64,000 nt of DNA from Alitta virens (Eukaryota; Annelida; Polychaeta; Phyllodocida; Nereididae): contig OW028584.1 of the NCBI GenBank assembly GCA_932294295.1, forward strand, positions 33,365,969-33,429,968, in the 5' to 3' direction. The stretch's first letter is position 1. Every line of letters begins with the position of its first letter. Of this stretch, positions 12,411-24,729 are shown piece by piece. A program made the translations under genes and the position numbers. The notes under the pieces were generated by a model. The model saw nothing but the letters and a program-made list of their open reading frames with translations, made no database searches and was not told where the DNA came from.

Positions 12411-12780
12411 TTTCTTACTATGGTAATGAGCATTATTTACTAATCCATTTATATACGAAGTTATAATCATTACATTTTATGCAAAAACACTGATATTGTG
12501 TTACAGATAGATATGTTTGAAATGTCATAACACGTGTCACTATCCCAGCTAACCTATTACAATGATTAATTTTTTCTTTTATTGTGTTAACTTATCGGAT
12601 GCATGTAGAAATGTGGGACAGTGCAACATCATAATCTTGTGAATGACGCTTAAATCATTTGTTAAGTAATCATATTTTTGCATCATTTGCTACCATTTCC
12701 GATGTTTTTACTCAAGAATCCTGGACCTCCTCTTAGCAAGGGTGGAGGGCGGGGGCCTAGCTCAGAGGTAGCGCTCTGTC

Positions 12781-14335
12781 TAGCCAGAACCGACCTACAT
12801 TGCATAAGATGCGATGTAGGGTCGGAACGACTGTTGTAGGAATTCTTCGACGTTGACATTTACGACACATTTTTCTCAATAAAAACATCAGCATACCTTA
12901 TTTCGTCATTATGTACAGGAGTACTACTCCGTTTACTACTTGCACGCAGATTTTAACTGAAAAAGCCACTGAAAACATCATTTTCAAATTCACGTTCGCT
13001 TCATTCATGCTTTCACCGGTAGCAGGTTGATTCGTCACTGCCTGATTCAACCAAAAGAAAACTGGTCTGTTCGTCACCCGAAATTGGTCAATTTGTCACC
13101 CGAAATAGGTTGATTCGGTCGGTAGACAGTGTATTGTCAATGCTACTATATAAAATATGTTAACTACGGGTGAAAAACCGACCTTTTTTTGAGCGAAGAA
13201 TCGTCCAGTTTTCACGGGGACGAATCGTACAGTGACGAATCAACCATGCTGTCTAGTTTCACTAAAACTCACTAGAGGGCTCTGGCGACATCACAGCGCC
13301 ATCCAGAGGCAATGGGGCAGATAAATATCTAATATTTTAGCTTCATTAGACCCATAGAACAGTGGAATCGTGTGGAAATGGTTTATCAACTTATTTTAAT
13401 TGTTAAAATAGAGAAAATGCAGGTATGTCTAACGCTACAGTGGGTGTATGTTGTGTGACAAACGTTTACTAAAAGGCTATTTCCCACTCAAGCCAAAAAG
13501 TCAATATTTTTTCATCCAGGACCTTGTAACCCTGTCCTGTGGACAGGGGACTTGTAGCTAGGTTAAACATACCTTTTTTCTATTGTTTCGCGCTCAGATA
13601 TGGTTGATTTCTTCCAATATTAATCGATTTCTGTGCCATTTTCGAATTCACATTTCGGTTGAAAAGCTTGAAGCATGGCCGCCTAGTTCCGCAAAAACTC
13701 ACAAGAGGGCTCTGGCGGCGTTTCAATGCCCCTAGTGGCACACAGAATAGTGCTGACCAGTCCTCATTTCTGTGACTGCTGGGGGCGTTGCAATGGCGTA
13801 TGTTTAGTGAATTATTAACAGAGTTTTTGGTGCTTGTTGATGTACTTCTTGGGCATTCTACTGTCAGATTCCGAGTGGACAAAAAGCAGTCTGTATAAAG
13901 AGCTATCAGCACTGAATCGCACTGATGCGCCCTCTTGTGTATATTTACCACAAAAAGCATGAACTAGCAAACGTGAATTTGAAAACGCTCTTGAAAAGGA
14001 TAATTCCACTGGCTTTTTCAGTGAAATATGAATACAAGTTGATAGTTAACAGAGTCGTACTCCTGTGCATCACGACGAAATAAGGTATGCTGACATGTTT
14101 ATGGAGAAATATGTGTCGTAAATGTCAACATCAAAGAATTCCCATACAACGCGTTCCGACCCTACATCGCATCTAATGCAATGTAGGTCGGTTCTGGCTA
14201 TGTTTAACCCATCAGCGGGTGTATATTGTGTGGCAAATGTTTATTAAAAGGCTAGTTCCCACTCAAGCCGAAAATTCAATATTTTTTAATCCAGGACCTT
14301 GTAACCCCGACCTGTGGACAGGGGACTTGTAGCTA
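12781..14335. mobile_element. Long-TIR DNA element with 9-bp target duplication
   Basis: Inserted into the SINE. The left end starts TAGCCAGAACCGACCTACAT; a matching inverted arm of more than 200 bp ends at 14200 (GGTCGGTTCTGGCTA). Each arm carries its own small palindrome around GATGCGATGTAG. A segment ending GGGGACTTGTAGCTA occurs twice in direct orientation (about 13441-13560 and 14216-14335), and the second copy abuts the target duplication, so the element is composite or rearranged. There is no transposase frame. A 9-bp duplication suggests a Mutator-like family, but that is inference. Confidence 0.75.
13025..13245. mobile_element. Small MITE nested in the long-TIR element
   Basis: A 221-bp segment with perfect inverted ends GGTTGATTCGTCACTG / CAGTGACGAATCAACC, and further internal inverted motifs (GTTCGTCACCCGAAATTGG, GGGTGAAAAACCGACC). 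It interrupts the left half of the surrounding element. Confidence 0.7.
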
Positions 14336-14659
14336 CGCTCTGTCCAACCGCTGGGTCTTGGGTTCAATTCCCGGTCGAGTAAGTTGGATGGCTGTTTCAT
14401 CCTTCATCTCATTGCCATGGTCCCTGCCTGTCCTAATTAGCCCCCCCTGCCCCCCCCCCCACCTTTTACGCCTATGGCCCCATGTAGACCCTTAGGGACA
14501 ATATAATATGGGGTTGGCAATTGTTACACACATTAGGAAAACTAATTAGTAGAACACATTACATAAGGATTCTATTTCAGTTAAAGGACTGAGTTTGAAT
14601 ATTATTTATTTCTTGTTAATGTGAATTATATTGATTTTTATTTTGTTATTAACGATTAT

Positions 14660-15060
14660 TGTCAATTGCTGGTAACAGATACAACCAACAAAATCTAAGT
14701 TTTAACTCCCTCCTGAGTGCAAATTGTACTTTAAATTACAGCATAATAAGAGCACTGAACAATCAAACAAGTGAGTAAATATGTGTAATGGATAAGTATT
14801 GGTTATATCCAGAATAGGAGGCAGATACCTAACATTTTTGTTGGTTATAAGCAACAGGCATATTTAGTAATTTGTTTGATTGTTTGATTTGTTTAAATGC
14901 CTTTATTACGCAATGTAGGTACAGTTTGCACTCAGGAGTGAGTTAACTAAAAATTTTGTTGGTTATATCCCGCAAAAAAACAATAGAAAAGGTAACATGG
15001 TGGAGTATTATTATTATAACCAACAAAAATTTCAGTTAACTCCCTCCTTTTTCTGTCTCT
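14660..15060. repeat. Dispersed repeat with inverted motifs, copy 1
   Basis: Contains TTTTGTTGGTTATA and TATAACCAACAAAAAT in inverted orientation, plus GCACTCAGGAGTGAGTTAAC and its inverse TTAACTCCCTCCTGAGTGC. The same set of motifs recurs at 19140-19375 and 19450-19760. No coding frame. Confidence 0.6.
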
Positions 15061-16260
15061 CTGAGTTTTGTATTCTTTATTAGTTAATGTGTAATTATGT
15101 AATTGGTGACCTTTCAGTACTTGCATATTCTATTGTTTATTTATCGGTATCAATTAAATAAAGTTAAAATTCACAGGTCATGTAATTTTCATCTTTTCTG
15201 TGCCTAGACATACAACACGATTGATGTTCAAATTTAGTTGAAATTCACAGGTCTTGAGACTTGATCTTCTCTGAACCTTTAGCATTGACTGAATTTAGTT
15301 GAAATCACACGTGGTGAGTCTTTATCCTTTCCGAGCAGTCTGGTTACATTCACTTTATAATTAAATTTTTTGACTGGCACATGTTAGTGTTTAATTAAGA
15401 GCCTATTAAGTGAATAAAAACCCAACACATGCACTAGAGTGATGGCGTGTGACGTGGTTTTTGTAACATGTGTTTGTTTTAAATTAAGATGGATGTAGGG
15501 GGGGGGGGGGGGGTTCATGCTATAAAATTAGATGGTAAATTATATTTATAAACAAATAAGGAAGCTGCTGTAAAATAGATCTATGGCTGCTTGCAACCCA
15601 TGCCTTTAAGATACCCTTTTATTATTATCCTAGTTATAAGACCACTTTTTGTGCAATTTTTACTGGTCTTATAATATAATTTGTGTGTTGTTTATTTTGT
15701 ATTGAAATAACCTTTTCCCAAAAGGCAAAATGTATGCTGCAATCGTAGATTTACAAATATGAGAAGAAAATTGTAAACAAGTGCAACACTGCAGCAATAG
15801 TAAGGTAAGGAAAGGATAACCATACATTAGATGGAATAAATTGTTGCAGGTACCCCCCCCCCCCCCTTCATGGCCATCCAACATAACACCCCATAGTCAT
15901 GCTGGATCAAGGGGCATCTGTGAGGGATCAAGTTTCCACCCCACTGAGTGGGCTATTTCCATGGGCGTAGCTATCTGTCTTTCTTTTTCTCCCAAGTACA
16001 GTTAAACCTCAGATGACCTTAACAATCACCCTGACAAGCTCAACATCCCGAGTATTAACAAGATGATGATAATAATAAATAAATATTCTTTAAATTGTAA
16101 CTATATACTGTTTTATTGATACAAAGTACAAAAATGGAAAATTGATGATTAAATACATATAAAATATATGTCACATCATACACTTAAAAGATAAAAGCCA
16201 CATGATGATGATATGTTGTAATGATATTTTGCTTGTTACATATGCATACTTCTATCAGCC
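15061..16260. other. Intergenic, no gene seen
   Basis: AT-rich sequence with homopolymer runs (G at about 15499-15513, C at about 15854-15866). The only open frames are short and without recognisable features. Confidence 0.55.
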
Positions 16261-16665
<405 letters not shown>

Positions 16666-16776
16666 TTTATTGACAAATATGTGTACAATATTCATAATAA
16701 TTCAAGAAGTAATAGATCCCCCCCCCCCCTCTTGATCTTTGTTTTCTACACCCCTGTAGAGACCCCAGCCAGGGTT

Positions 16777-19700
16777 ATGAGAAAGCCCTCTACAACTGAG
16801 GATTGTTTTGGTTACGATTGTTGCCCCATTTCTCCTCTGAGGCTGGAGATCACACCATTGTATTCTGTTAGTATTAATTCCGGAAGCAAATTTGCTCAGA
16901 ACGTCATTTGGAATTCATCGGACTTTCAGTGGTTTACTCCATATCAAGGTAAGAAAATGTTAATGTAATTTATAACACCACTATATTTGTCAATTCTAAA
17001 TTTTACAAATCGATCCAGGCACCCAGTTTTGCTGTATTTAGGAAATATGTAAATATATTACAGTGTATTTTTTGGGGATGTGTAGAGAGGTATAAACACA
17101 TGCTTTATTTTTTGTAATTTTCAGTATACTTGGGTAAATTAGGTCCACTTTATACTGACTACATATTCAGTTTTACTGTATATATATTTCAAGTAATAAA
17201 ATATTGATGTGAAGTCAACTAAATTGTTACACAAACTTGTATTTTTCGAATGTTTATATTATCTATATAGGTCATTTCATGTCAAGTTTTAAACTGACTT
17301 TGATTTCTTCAAGTTTAACAGACTTAAATTTTACATCAACAACTTTATAGACTTTGTTCCTGTACCAGTTTATAACATTCCCATATCCCTTAGTTTGTAG
17401 CAAACTCTGTTATTTTGAATTCTTTGAATGCTATTGTGAGTAGTCATCCCTGGTATGCTCTACAAACTTAGTCCAGCGACTCCTTAATAAAAGACATTCC
17501 TGTCTCCAACATCATGGTTTGGCCTTCAAATTTGAAAGATACAATGATATTTTTGATAAAGTCATAGTCAAGTCCAATTAATAGTTTATAACCGAAGATT
17601 AAAAAAGAAAATAGACTATTTGAATAGTTCACAATATTATCATGATGATTTCACAGCTTTAAATTGTTTTATTATATATATATAAATTTTATCTCTGGCA
17701 CCATTTTAATGTGATTAAAAAAATCGTATACTGTGTAGGCTATTAATTTTTATTTATTTTAATGACTTAGCTTTGTCCTATTGACATAACGTTAAATTAA
17801 TTAAAATCTTGCAAACGCAAAATTTTCATTTTAACTTGTGTTCCTTGGACAGAACAAACCGTCATAAAGCATTTTTATGTGAGATTTTTTTGTCTAACTT
17901 GGCTATTGGTCCTATCAACATGTCCTGTTTTCTGATAGCGTTGCTAGGCAACATGATAGGTTGCTAAGTTATGAAGTTAGCAAACTCATTGTTTCCATGG
18001 CAACAGTTAGAGCTATATATATGAAACATTCAGAACCATTGTATATATCCTATCCACAATTTAAAAAAAAAAGTGACTTTAATTTTTGACAATTTTATTT
18101 TATTAGCCTATAATTTAATCTACATCCAATATATTGTATAAGTTAGACAATATACTGGGGCAAGTAAAAGACCCCACCCATTGGTACAGATGTAGTTATG
18201 TATATTTGCTCTTGGTCTGCAGTTTAGTCAGCTTACATGATCAGTTGCTAGAGGCAGACATAATGATGAGATGATAAGGCTTGGGGTCAACACCATACTA
18301 CAAATTTAGTCCTTGAGTGGGATCTTTAGCTTGCCTCAGCATAGAAACCCGAGAACCCCTTGAACGTCTCGTGCCATCGACATCCAGTTGAGATGTGGCT
18401 CATAAAGGGTGCCTGGGCTGGGAAGTTTTTCGTAAGAAGTAAGAAGGGTCAGAATAATATCTTTAAGACTCAGAATCAGTTTATTCTCACAAATAGAACA
18501 GGTTAAAGAAAGAAATTCTGGTACAGCTTAAATTTCAGCACAGAATGCGAGGGAGACTCCTCTATGGAAATTGCATTTCTGCTATCGAGGAGCCACCTTT
18601 ACAACAATAATTAATAAACATTTGATGTAGGATAGAAATGGCAATCACACAGAATTAACCAATCTTAAAACAGCAATACATACAAAGAAAGGTGATGGGA
18701 CTGGGAGTGTGACTGCATCATAAATCATGACATGAATATTTCTTTCATTAATTTTTTCTATAATATTATATTACAGGACAACAAAATAAAACCATGAAGA
18801 ACTGTAGTGCTGTGGATCTACCCTACTGGGAACAAAGACAAACGGGGTATTTTGTGGTTAATGCAGCCATCATCCCCCCAATCGCTGTTTTCACCATCTT
18901 TGGCAGTCTACTCAATATTATTGCTTTCAACAGCAGTCATATGAGAGTACAGGTATGTAAGATTTATTTATGTTTCACTAAATGTAGCATTTATGAATTA
19001 CATCAAAGGTAATTGTATATCGCCATTATCTATTAATAAACTATATTATATCATCCAAGATTTTTTTTAATATTAACAATTATTTATAAAGATTCACTCA
19101 CCATTGCATGTTAAATGTCAGAGCCACTAAGTAATACGTATAAGTTATATCCCTCATAGTCGGGAGTTAACTAACATTTTTTGGTGGTTATATCCTGATG
19201 CTGAAGGGATACCTATGTTTACCTAACTCCCGACTACAAGAGATATAACTAACTTATGCTCCATTAGGCATATTTACTAATTTGTTTGATTGTTTGTTTT
19301 GTTTTAATGCCTTTATTACACAAAACAAGTTCAGTTTGCACTCAGGAGGCAGTTAACTAAACTATCATCCAAGTTTTTAAAAGTTATTAAATAAAAATAT
19401 TGGCAATTATTTGTAAAGATTCTCTCACTATTGCATGTTAAAATTCAGCACTAAGTAATACACTGTAGTTATATCCCAAGTAGAAGGAAGTAAATGAACA
19501 TTTTGTTGGCCGAGGGCAGAGGGAAATAACCAACAAAAATGTCAATTAACTTCCAACTATGAAGGATATAACTAACTTATACTCCATTAGGCATATTTAA
19601 TAATTTGTTCGATTGTTTGTTTTGTTTTAATGCTTTTATGATGCAAAATAAGTTCAGTTTGCATTCAGGAGGGAATTAACTAACATTTTCGTTGGTTATT

Positions 19701-20725
19701 GCCCGCTCAGAACAATAGGAAAACCGTCTAAGTGGAGTATAATTAGCTGTTACACGGTCACTTACATTGATTACATGGAGTTGCCTTTTCAATTTCAGAA
19801 TGCAGTGTATGTTTACCTAACTGGAATTTCAATCCTGGACTTAATTACAATGGTTTTAATTACACCTGAATGGTTACGTAACATGAACCTACTGTCACCT
19901 CCAATCGCATTTTCCCGCCAGATGGCCCAGTACGAATCGATTCGCCCAGTTTTACGTATTATCGTCCACCACGCTTCCGCTTGGATTATAACATTTGCAG
20001 TGTTGATTTGTTATGCAAGATCTTTTGGAAGCAAGAGACCGCGATGGACAAAAATCAGTGCGAGTCGAATCATTGTTTTCGTCATTGTTTTAGCCTGTTT
20101 AGTTCTGCACTTTGCAAGATTTTTTGAAATACGACCAATGGAATATACTGACCATTGCATCAAAAATTTGGAAATATACGGAATAGCTAAGACAACATTT
20201 GCAGATAATGAGATCCTTAAATCCATCTACCCATGGGCTAGTGTTGCTCTTTGCGTTATATTGCCTTATTTCATACTTTTTGTCACATTTTTGCTGCTTG
20301 CATGTCGTCTCAAGTTTGCACGACTCTGGAGAAATAGGAACGACCTAGTCAACAAGTCGCACAGCCACGATGAGACATTAACAGCATTCATTCTTTTGAT
20401 AATCATTCTTATATACATACTCAGTGAACTACCTTATGCTTTAGCGGAGTCAATAAACATTCTGACCAAACATGATGACTCACAATTGCCTGGATTGCAT
20501 TACGCCATTTATGCAACAGATGTCGTTAGTCTCATCCACTGTGGCGCCATCTGTCCTATTTTCATTTTACTATCACGAGATTACTGCAAGTCACTGCATC
20601 GTCTGTTCTGCTGCGTGTGTGTGTTTGGAGATGATTATTATGAGCCAATGATCACTTGTCCATCTCTGACTTGCTGTCAATGTAAGAAAGACAAAGATGA
20701 CAAAGACAAGGGGCCATGGATTTGA
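16777..20725 (+). CDS. Rhodopsin-like GPCR with degenerate DRY motif (peptide-receptor type)
   Basis: Exons 16777-16948, 18777-18952 and 19799-20725, phases 1 and 0; 424 aa if translation starts at the ATG at 16777. That start is uncertain: the frame stays open upstream and an AG at about 16758-16759 could be an acceptor. Exon 1 encodes a cysteine-containing extracellular segment (EDCFGYDCC...). Exon 2 holds TM1 (ending GSLLNIIAFNSS, with the usual GN-like site). Exon 3 holds TM2 to TM7: SILDLITMVL (TM2 Asp kept), TM3 ending FAVLICYARSF, TM5 YFILFVTFLLLA, TM6 FILLIIILIYILSELPY, TM7 then CPIFILLSRDY. Organisation resembles invertebrate FMRFamide-receptor-like proteins. The E/DRY position reads ICY and NPxxY reads CPIFI, so coupling may be altered. 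Ligand unknown. Confidence 0.8.
18150..18425 (-). mobile_element. SINE family B fragment(s)
   Basis: In the first intron of the GPCR gene. Near 18158-18180 it shows the body motif GCAAGTAAAAGACCCCACCC in plus sense, and near 18310-18420 the same body inverted (ACATCCAGTTGAGATGTGGC), together with the AGGCAGACATAATGATGAG segment. It is therefore a rearranged or double insertion. Confidence 0.55.
18440..18615 (-). mobile_element. Probable non-LTR retrotransposon 3' fragment
   Basis: AATCAGTTTATTCTCACAAA followed by GAGGGAGACTCCTCTATGG and ATCGAGGAGCCACC. A similar block is at about 22390-22480 (GAGACCCGACCCCTCTATG, GAGGGGCCACC), and a weaker one at 31330-31470. The shared layout suggests 3' UTR fragments of one LINE family in minus orientation; no coding part is left. 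Confidence 0.4.
19140..19760. repeat. Dispersed repeat with inverted motifs, copies 2 and 3
   Basis: Two adjacent copies (about 19140-19375 and 19450-19760) of the family seen at 14660-15060, in the second GPCR intron. Both share AACTAACTTATGCTCCATTA-like and TTTGTTTGATTGTTTGTTTT segments, and GTTTGCACTCAGGAGG or its variant. The last copy ends about 40 bp before the exon 3 acceptor. Confidence 0.65.
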
Positions 20726-22130
20726 TTTTCACTGAACATGAAATAAATAACAAACTTATTATATAATAACAATAACCTATGACATAGACCAGCAAGTCTT
20801 GAAGGGACCATCATAGATTTAAAAATTATTCTCACTGAACATGAAGCAAAATAAAGAATCATTAACATATAATGTGAAAATTGGAAGGAAATACATAGAA
20901 TTAAACAAAATGTCTTTATTAACCAATGGCACAGACAAGTGACTAAGGATTTGATGATATTCTCATTGATTATAAGATTAAACAAAACCTTGTTAGCCAA
21001 AGTCAAAGGCAAGTGATAATGGATTTAAAAAAATTCTCACTGAACATGAAATGAAACAAAAAATTTAACCTATGATGAAGATGATAGCACGTGGATTTCA
21101 AAGTTATTCTCACTGAAGTGAATTAAAACAATAATTTAACCTATGACGAAGATGATAGCACGTGGATTTCAAAATTATTCTCATTGAAGTGAAACAAAAC
21201 AATAATTTAACCTATGACGAAGATGATAGCACGTGGATTTCAAAATTATTCTCATTGAAGTGAAACAAAACAAAAATTTAACCTATGACAAAGATGATAA
21301 CTTGTGGATTTCAAAGTTATTCTCACTGAAGTGAAACAAAACAATAATTTAACCTATGACAAAGATGATAGCACGTGGATTTCAAAATTATTCTCATTGA
21401 AGTGAAACAAAACAAAAATTTAACCTATGACAAAGATGATAACTTGTGGATTTCAAAGTTATTCTCACTGAAGTGAAACAAAACAATAATTTAACCTATG
21501 ACAAAGATGATAGCACGTGGATTTCAAAATTATTCTCATTGAAGTGAAACAAAACAATAATTTAACCTATGACGAAGATGATAGCACGTGGATTTCAAAA
21601 TTATTCTCATTGAAGTGAAACAAAACAATAATTTAACCTATGACGAAGATGATAGCACTAGGATTTCGAAATTATTCTCATTGAAGTGAAACAAAACAAT
21701 AATTTAACCTATGACGAAGATGATAGCACGTGGATTTCAAAATTATTCTCATTGAAGTGAAACAAAACAATAATTTAACCTATGACGAAGATGATAGCAC
21801 GTGGATTTCAAAATTATTCTCATTGAATTGAAACAAAACAAAAATTTAACCTATGACAAAGATGATAGCACGTGAATTTCAAAATTATTCTCACTGAAGG
21901 GAAACAAAACAATAATTTAACCTATGACGTAGGTGATAGCACGTGGATTTCAAAATTATTCTCACTGAAGTGAAACAAAACTCATTAGCCTGTGGCAAAG
22001 ACAGAGGATTGTGTATCAAAAAATTAGTCTGATTGAATACACAGTAAAACAATAACTTGGTAACCTATGTTTAATGACAATGGACTATGGATTTAAAGAC
22101 TAGTCTCACTGGACATGGAATAAAGCAAAA
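20690..22130 (+). repeat. 71-bp minisatellite starting in the GPCR 3' coding end
   Basis: Thirteen well-matched 71-bp units begin at 21067 (AACCTATGAC...GATGATAGCACGTGG...CATTGAAGTGAAAC), the last at 21919. Before them are three or four diverged units (from about 20771, 20916 and 20999). A zeroth unit covers the final GPCR codons and stop: GACAAGGGGCCATGGATTTG-ATTTTCACTGAACATG matches the unit's CACGTGGATTTCAAAATTAT-TCTCATTGAAGTG. Diverged units also trail to about 22130. Homogeneous centre and decayed edges are typical of unequal exchange. Confidence 0.9.
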
Positions 22131-23436
22131 GCACTTGACATCATATCTGTAATTACCAATGTAAACTTTTAATACTCATCTTCTTTGTAAATACTGATGT
22201 TCTTGATACAACTCTATTCAGCCTTCATGTGACAGTTTGATTCAAAATAATTTTTACCTATTGATTGTTATGAAATAAACAAAAACTCAATTAATCAAGA
22301 ATTGAACTTATATTTGATTTCTTAAAGAACTTATTCTGAACTTATGTATGAGAGTGTCGTTATTAACAATTAAAATGAATTTGTTAGCCCCATGGCATGG
22401 TGAAAGTCAGTTTCAAAAAGAGGCAAGGAGACCCGACCCCTCTATGACAATTATATGTCGCTTCTGAGGGGCCACCTTATAATTTCGACTTATTATTTTG
22501 GAAATAACTTAAATTTGTATTGATGGAATTAAATGCACATACAATTTTGAAAATACACAGACATCATAGTAAATGTGTGATGCATGGCAAGGATTTTTCA
22601 GAGGAGCAATCATGATCACTAACGTTTCATTGTCAGAATCTATAAAATGTCTTCTAATGTATGTTTTGAAGCCATCTAGACTATGGGTTGTTTATCTTAT
22701 TTATTAATATGTGCGTTTCAATAACTTGGATATTAGCTATTACATATATTAATGATAACTATTGTTGTTTTTTTCTTTAGTTTTTTTGGTGATCCTCAAT
22801 GAAGGGAACTAGTTATATTTAGTGGTTCATGAAAGAATTTAATCCTGCTCCTACACTGAAAATAACCTATTACTTATTGAGCCTTTGTATCCTGTAAAGT
22901 GACATGTGTTTCATGAAGAGGTTAGCCAATGTGAATAATTACATATCTATATATATATTTATTAGTAAATAAAGTTGCACATTATGATTTTGATAAACTT
23001 TTTTGATGTAGCTGATTAATTTCTTATGCAAAAACAGCTATGAGGTTTATTCATTCTTCTTTGAGTTCAACACATGCACAGACAAAGCATAGTGCATTTG
23101 GTACCATTACCAAACCACTAAGAAAACTTGCCGGTCTAAAAAAAAAAGTGGTTGCAACGCTTTCGCACCATTCAGCAGGAGCTTCTTTTGAAATTTTACA
23201 AATTTCCAAGATAATATTAGTCACCATGTCTGATTGGCTCAACAGCCATTAAAGTAATTGTTTTTTGATTCGGTGCCTTGACCACTTTCATAGTTTAATA
23301 CAATGGTCATAGTGTGGAAGTGGTCAAGGCACAGATGCGATTTCTGGTAAAGTTTTCGTAGTTCAAACCTGCATGCCCTTGTAAGTCTTGGGCCTCCTTC
23401 TGGGCAAGGATATGTGGTAACATTGTGGCGGGTGGG
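22131..23436. other. Intergenic, no gene seen
   Basis: AT-rich region between the GPCR satellite and the Ly6-like gene. It holds the LINE-tail-like block at 22390-22480. A palindromic pair lies at about 23270-23330 (GGTGCCTTGACCACTTTCAT and inverted GTGGAAGTGGTCAAGGCAC). No coding exon was found. Confidence 0.5.
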
Positions 23437-23542
23437 TGGATTAGGGCTTTATGTCCTGTATTTCTGCACCTGATGGGTAATTAGGACAGCTATGATGGAT
23501 GAAACAGCCATCCAACTTAGGCTCCACTGGGAATTGAACCCT
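23437..23542 (-). mobile_element. SINE family A, 5'-degenerate copy
   Basis: Inverse of the family A body: TTAGGGCTTTATGTCCTGTA, AATTAGGACAG, GGATGAAACAGCCATCCAAC, then TTAGGCTCCACTGGGAATTG carrying the B box remnant. The left end of the head is lost. Confidence 0.75.
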
Positions 23543-23764
23543 TAACTGTAAGCCCAGCCCAGGGAGCATATGGTAACACTTTGGGTGAAGACCTCAAATC
23601 CAGTTACCAGCACAGGGCTCTGTGCAAATTGTAGTTATGCCTGGCCAGTTCACCCTACCTAGACATGAATGACCTTTCAGGCTGACATGTTATTATGTAA
23701 ATATATCATTCATTCACTTTTTGAAAGGAAAACACATTTTCAGAATCCAAATTCTTTATTGTAA

Positions 23765-24689
23765 TTAGAACTGACTCGCTATAACACCCAATGCAATCAT
23801 GTAAGCAACACGTGAACTCAACATAGTCCCTACGTTTCTTCCACCATTTCGATATAAACGTCTTCTTTGATTTTGTTGGTTGTCCAGGTACATCCGACGT
23901 GTGTTTATGGAACGTTGGTCTACATTTTCTTGTGAGTTTGAAACCTTTTTCACTTTCTTCACTTTGCGTTTACCATCTTTGCTATAGGAGGCGCCATTGC
24001 ATAAACCCTGGTGGCATGTTGTGAAACAAGTTTTGAAATAATGGTCGGTTTGGCACCCATTGCCCCGTTCTGTAATTTGACTATTAGTTTCACACCCTCT
24101 GTGTATCGACCGAATATCACCTGTAGCTGAAAAGAAGTATAAATAATGATAATATGTTTGCAGAGAAAGCTAGGGCTGTTTCACAAACGTCAAGGGCAAA
24201 AGTAATGAGATGCACTGTGCACACGAAAATAATTTCTTTACATGTTCTTTCTAGCAGTTGATTGTATGGGCTATCATAGAATCATGATTTGTAGTTTTTG
24301 TATGTGTATGCTTGTGTGCTGTTATAATGTATGAATGTTGCCTGAATGTATGTAAAATAAATTACTTAGTTACTTACCTACTTACCAACTTACTTATTAC
24401 TGAGAAGAATGATATAATATTTCCTTCATCTTCAATCTTTATGTGTGAGAATATTTTGGATCCATTGGACATTATTATTATCGCCCGCAACTGGATGTCG
24501 TTCGGACGAGACGTTAAATTGGCTGTCCCTTTTACTCAGTGTCTGTGCTAAGGCAAGTAAAAGATCCCACCCTTGGGGTAAATGTGTAAAATGGGCGGAC
24601 TTCTCCTCTCTCTCTCACCCCATTAATCAACCCTCGATAGTGGAAACAACTTGCATTAGAGGACTGCTTTTTCAACATCTATCTATCTA

Positions 24690-24729
<40 letters not shown>

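Larger units (their letters stand above)
12749..14441 (+). mobile_element. tRNA-derived SINE (family A), split by an insertion
   Basis: The left part, 12749-12780, carries the A box region (GGGGGCCTAGCTCAGAGGTA). The right part resumes at 14336 with the duplicated CGCTCTGTC, then CCAACCGCTGGGTCTTGG, the B box GGTTCAATTCC and the body TAAGTTGGATGGCTGTTTCA. An uninterrupted copy at 41791-41964 shows the expected joined structure. The 9-bp sequence CGCTCTGTC occurs at both edges of the insert (12772-12780, 14336-14344). Confidence 0.85.

Noticed and set aside
11921..12470. Extra coding frames across amylase intron 1 and the 5' flank
   Set aside because: Run-through of exon 1 past its donor, or antisense frames; the spliced model explains the protein fully.
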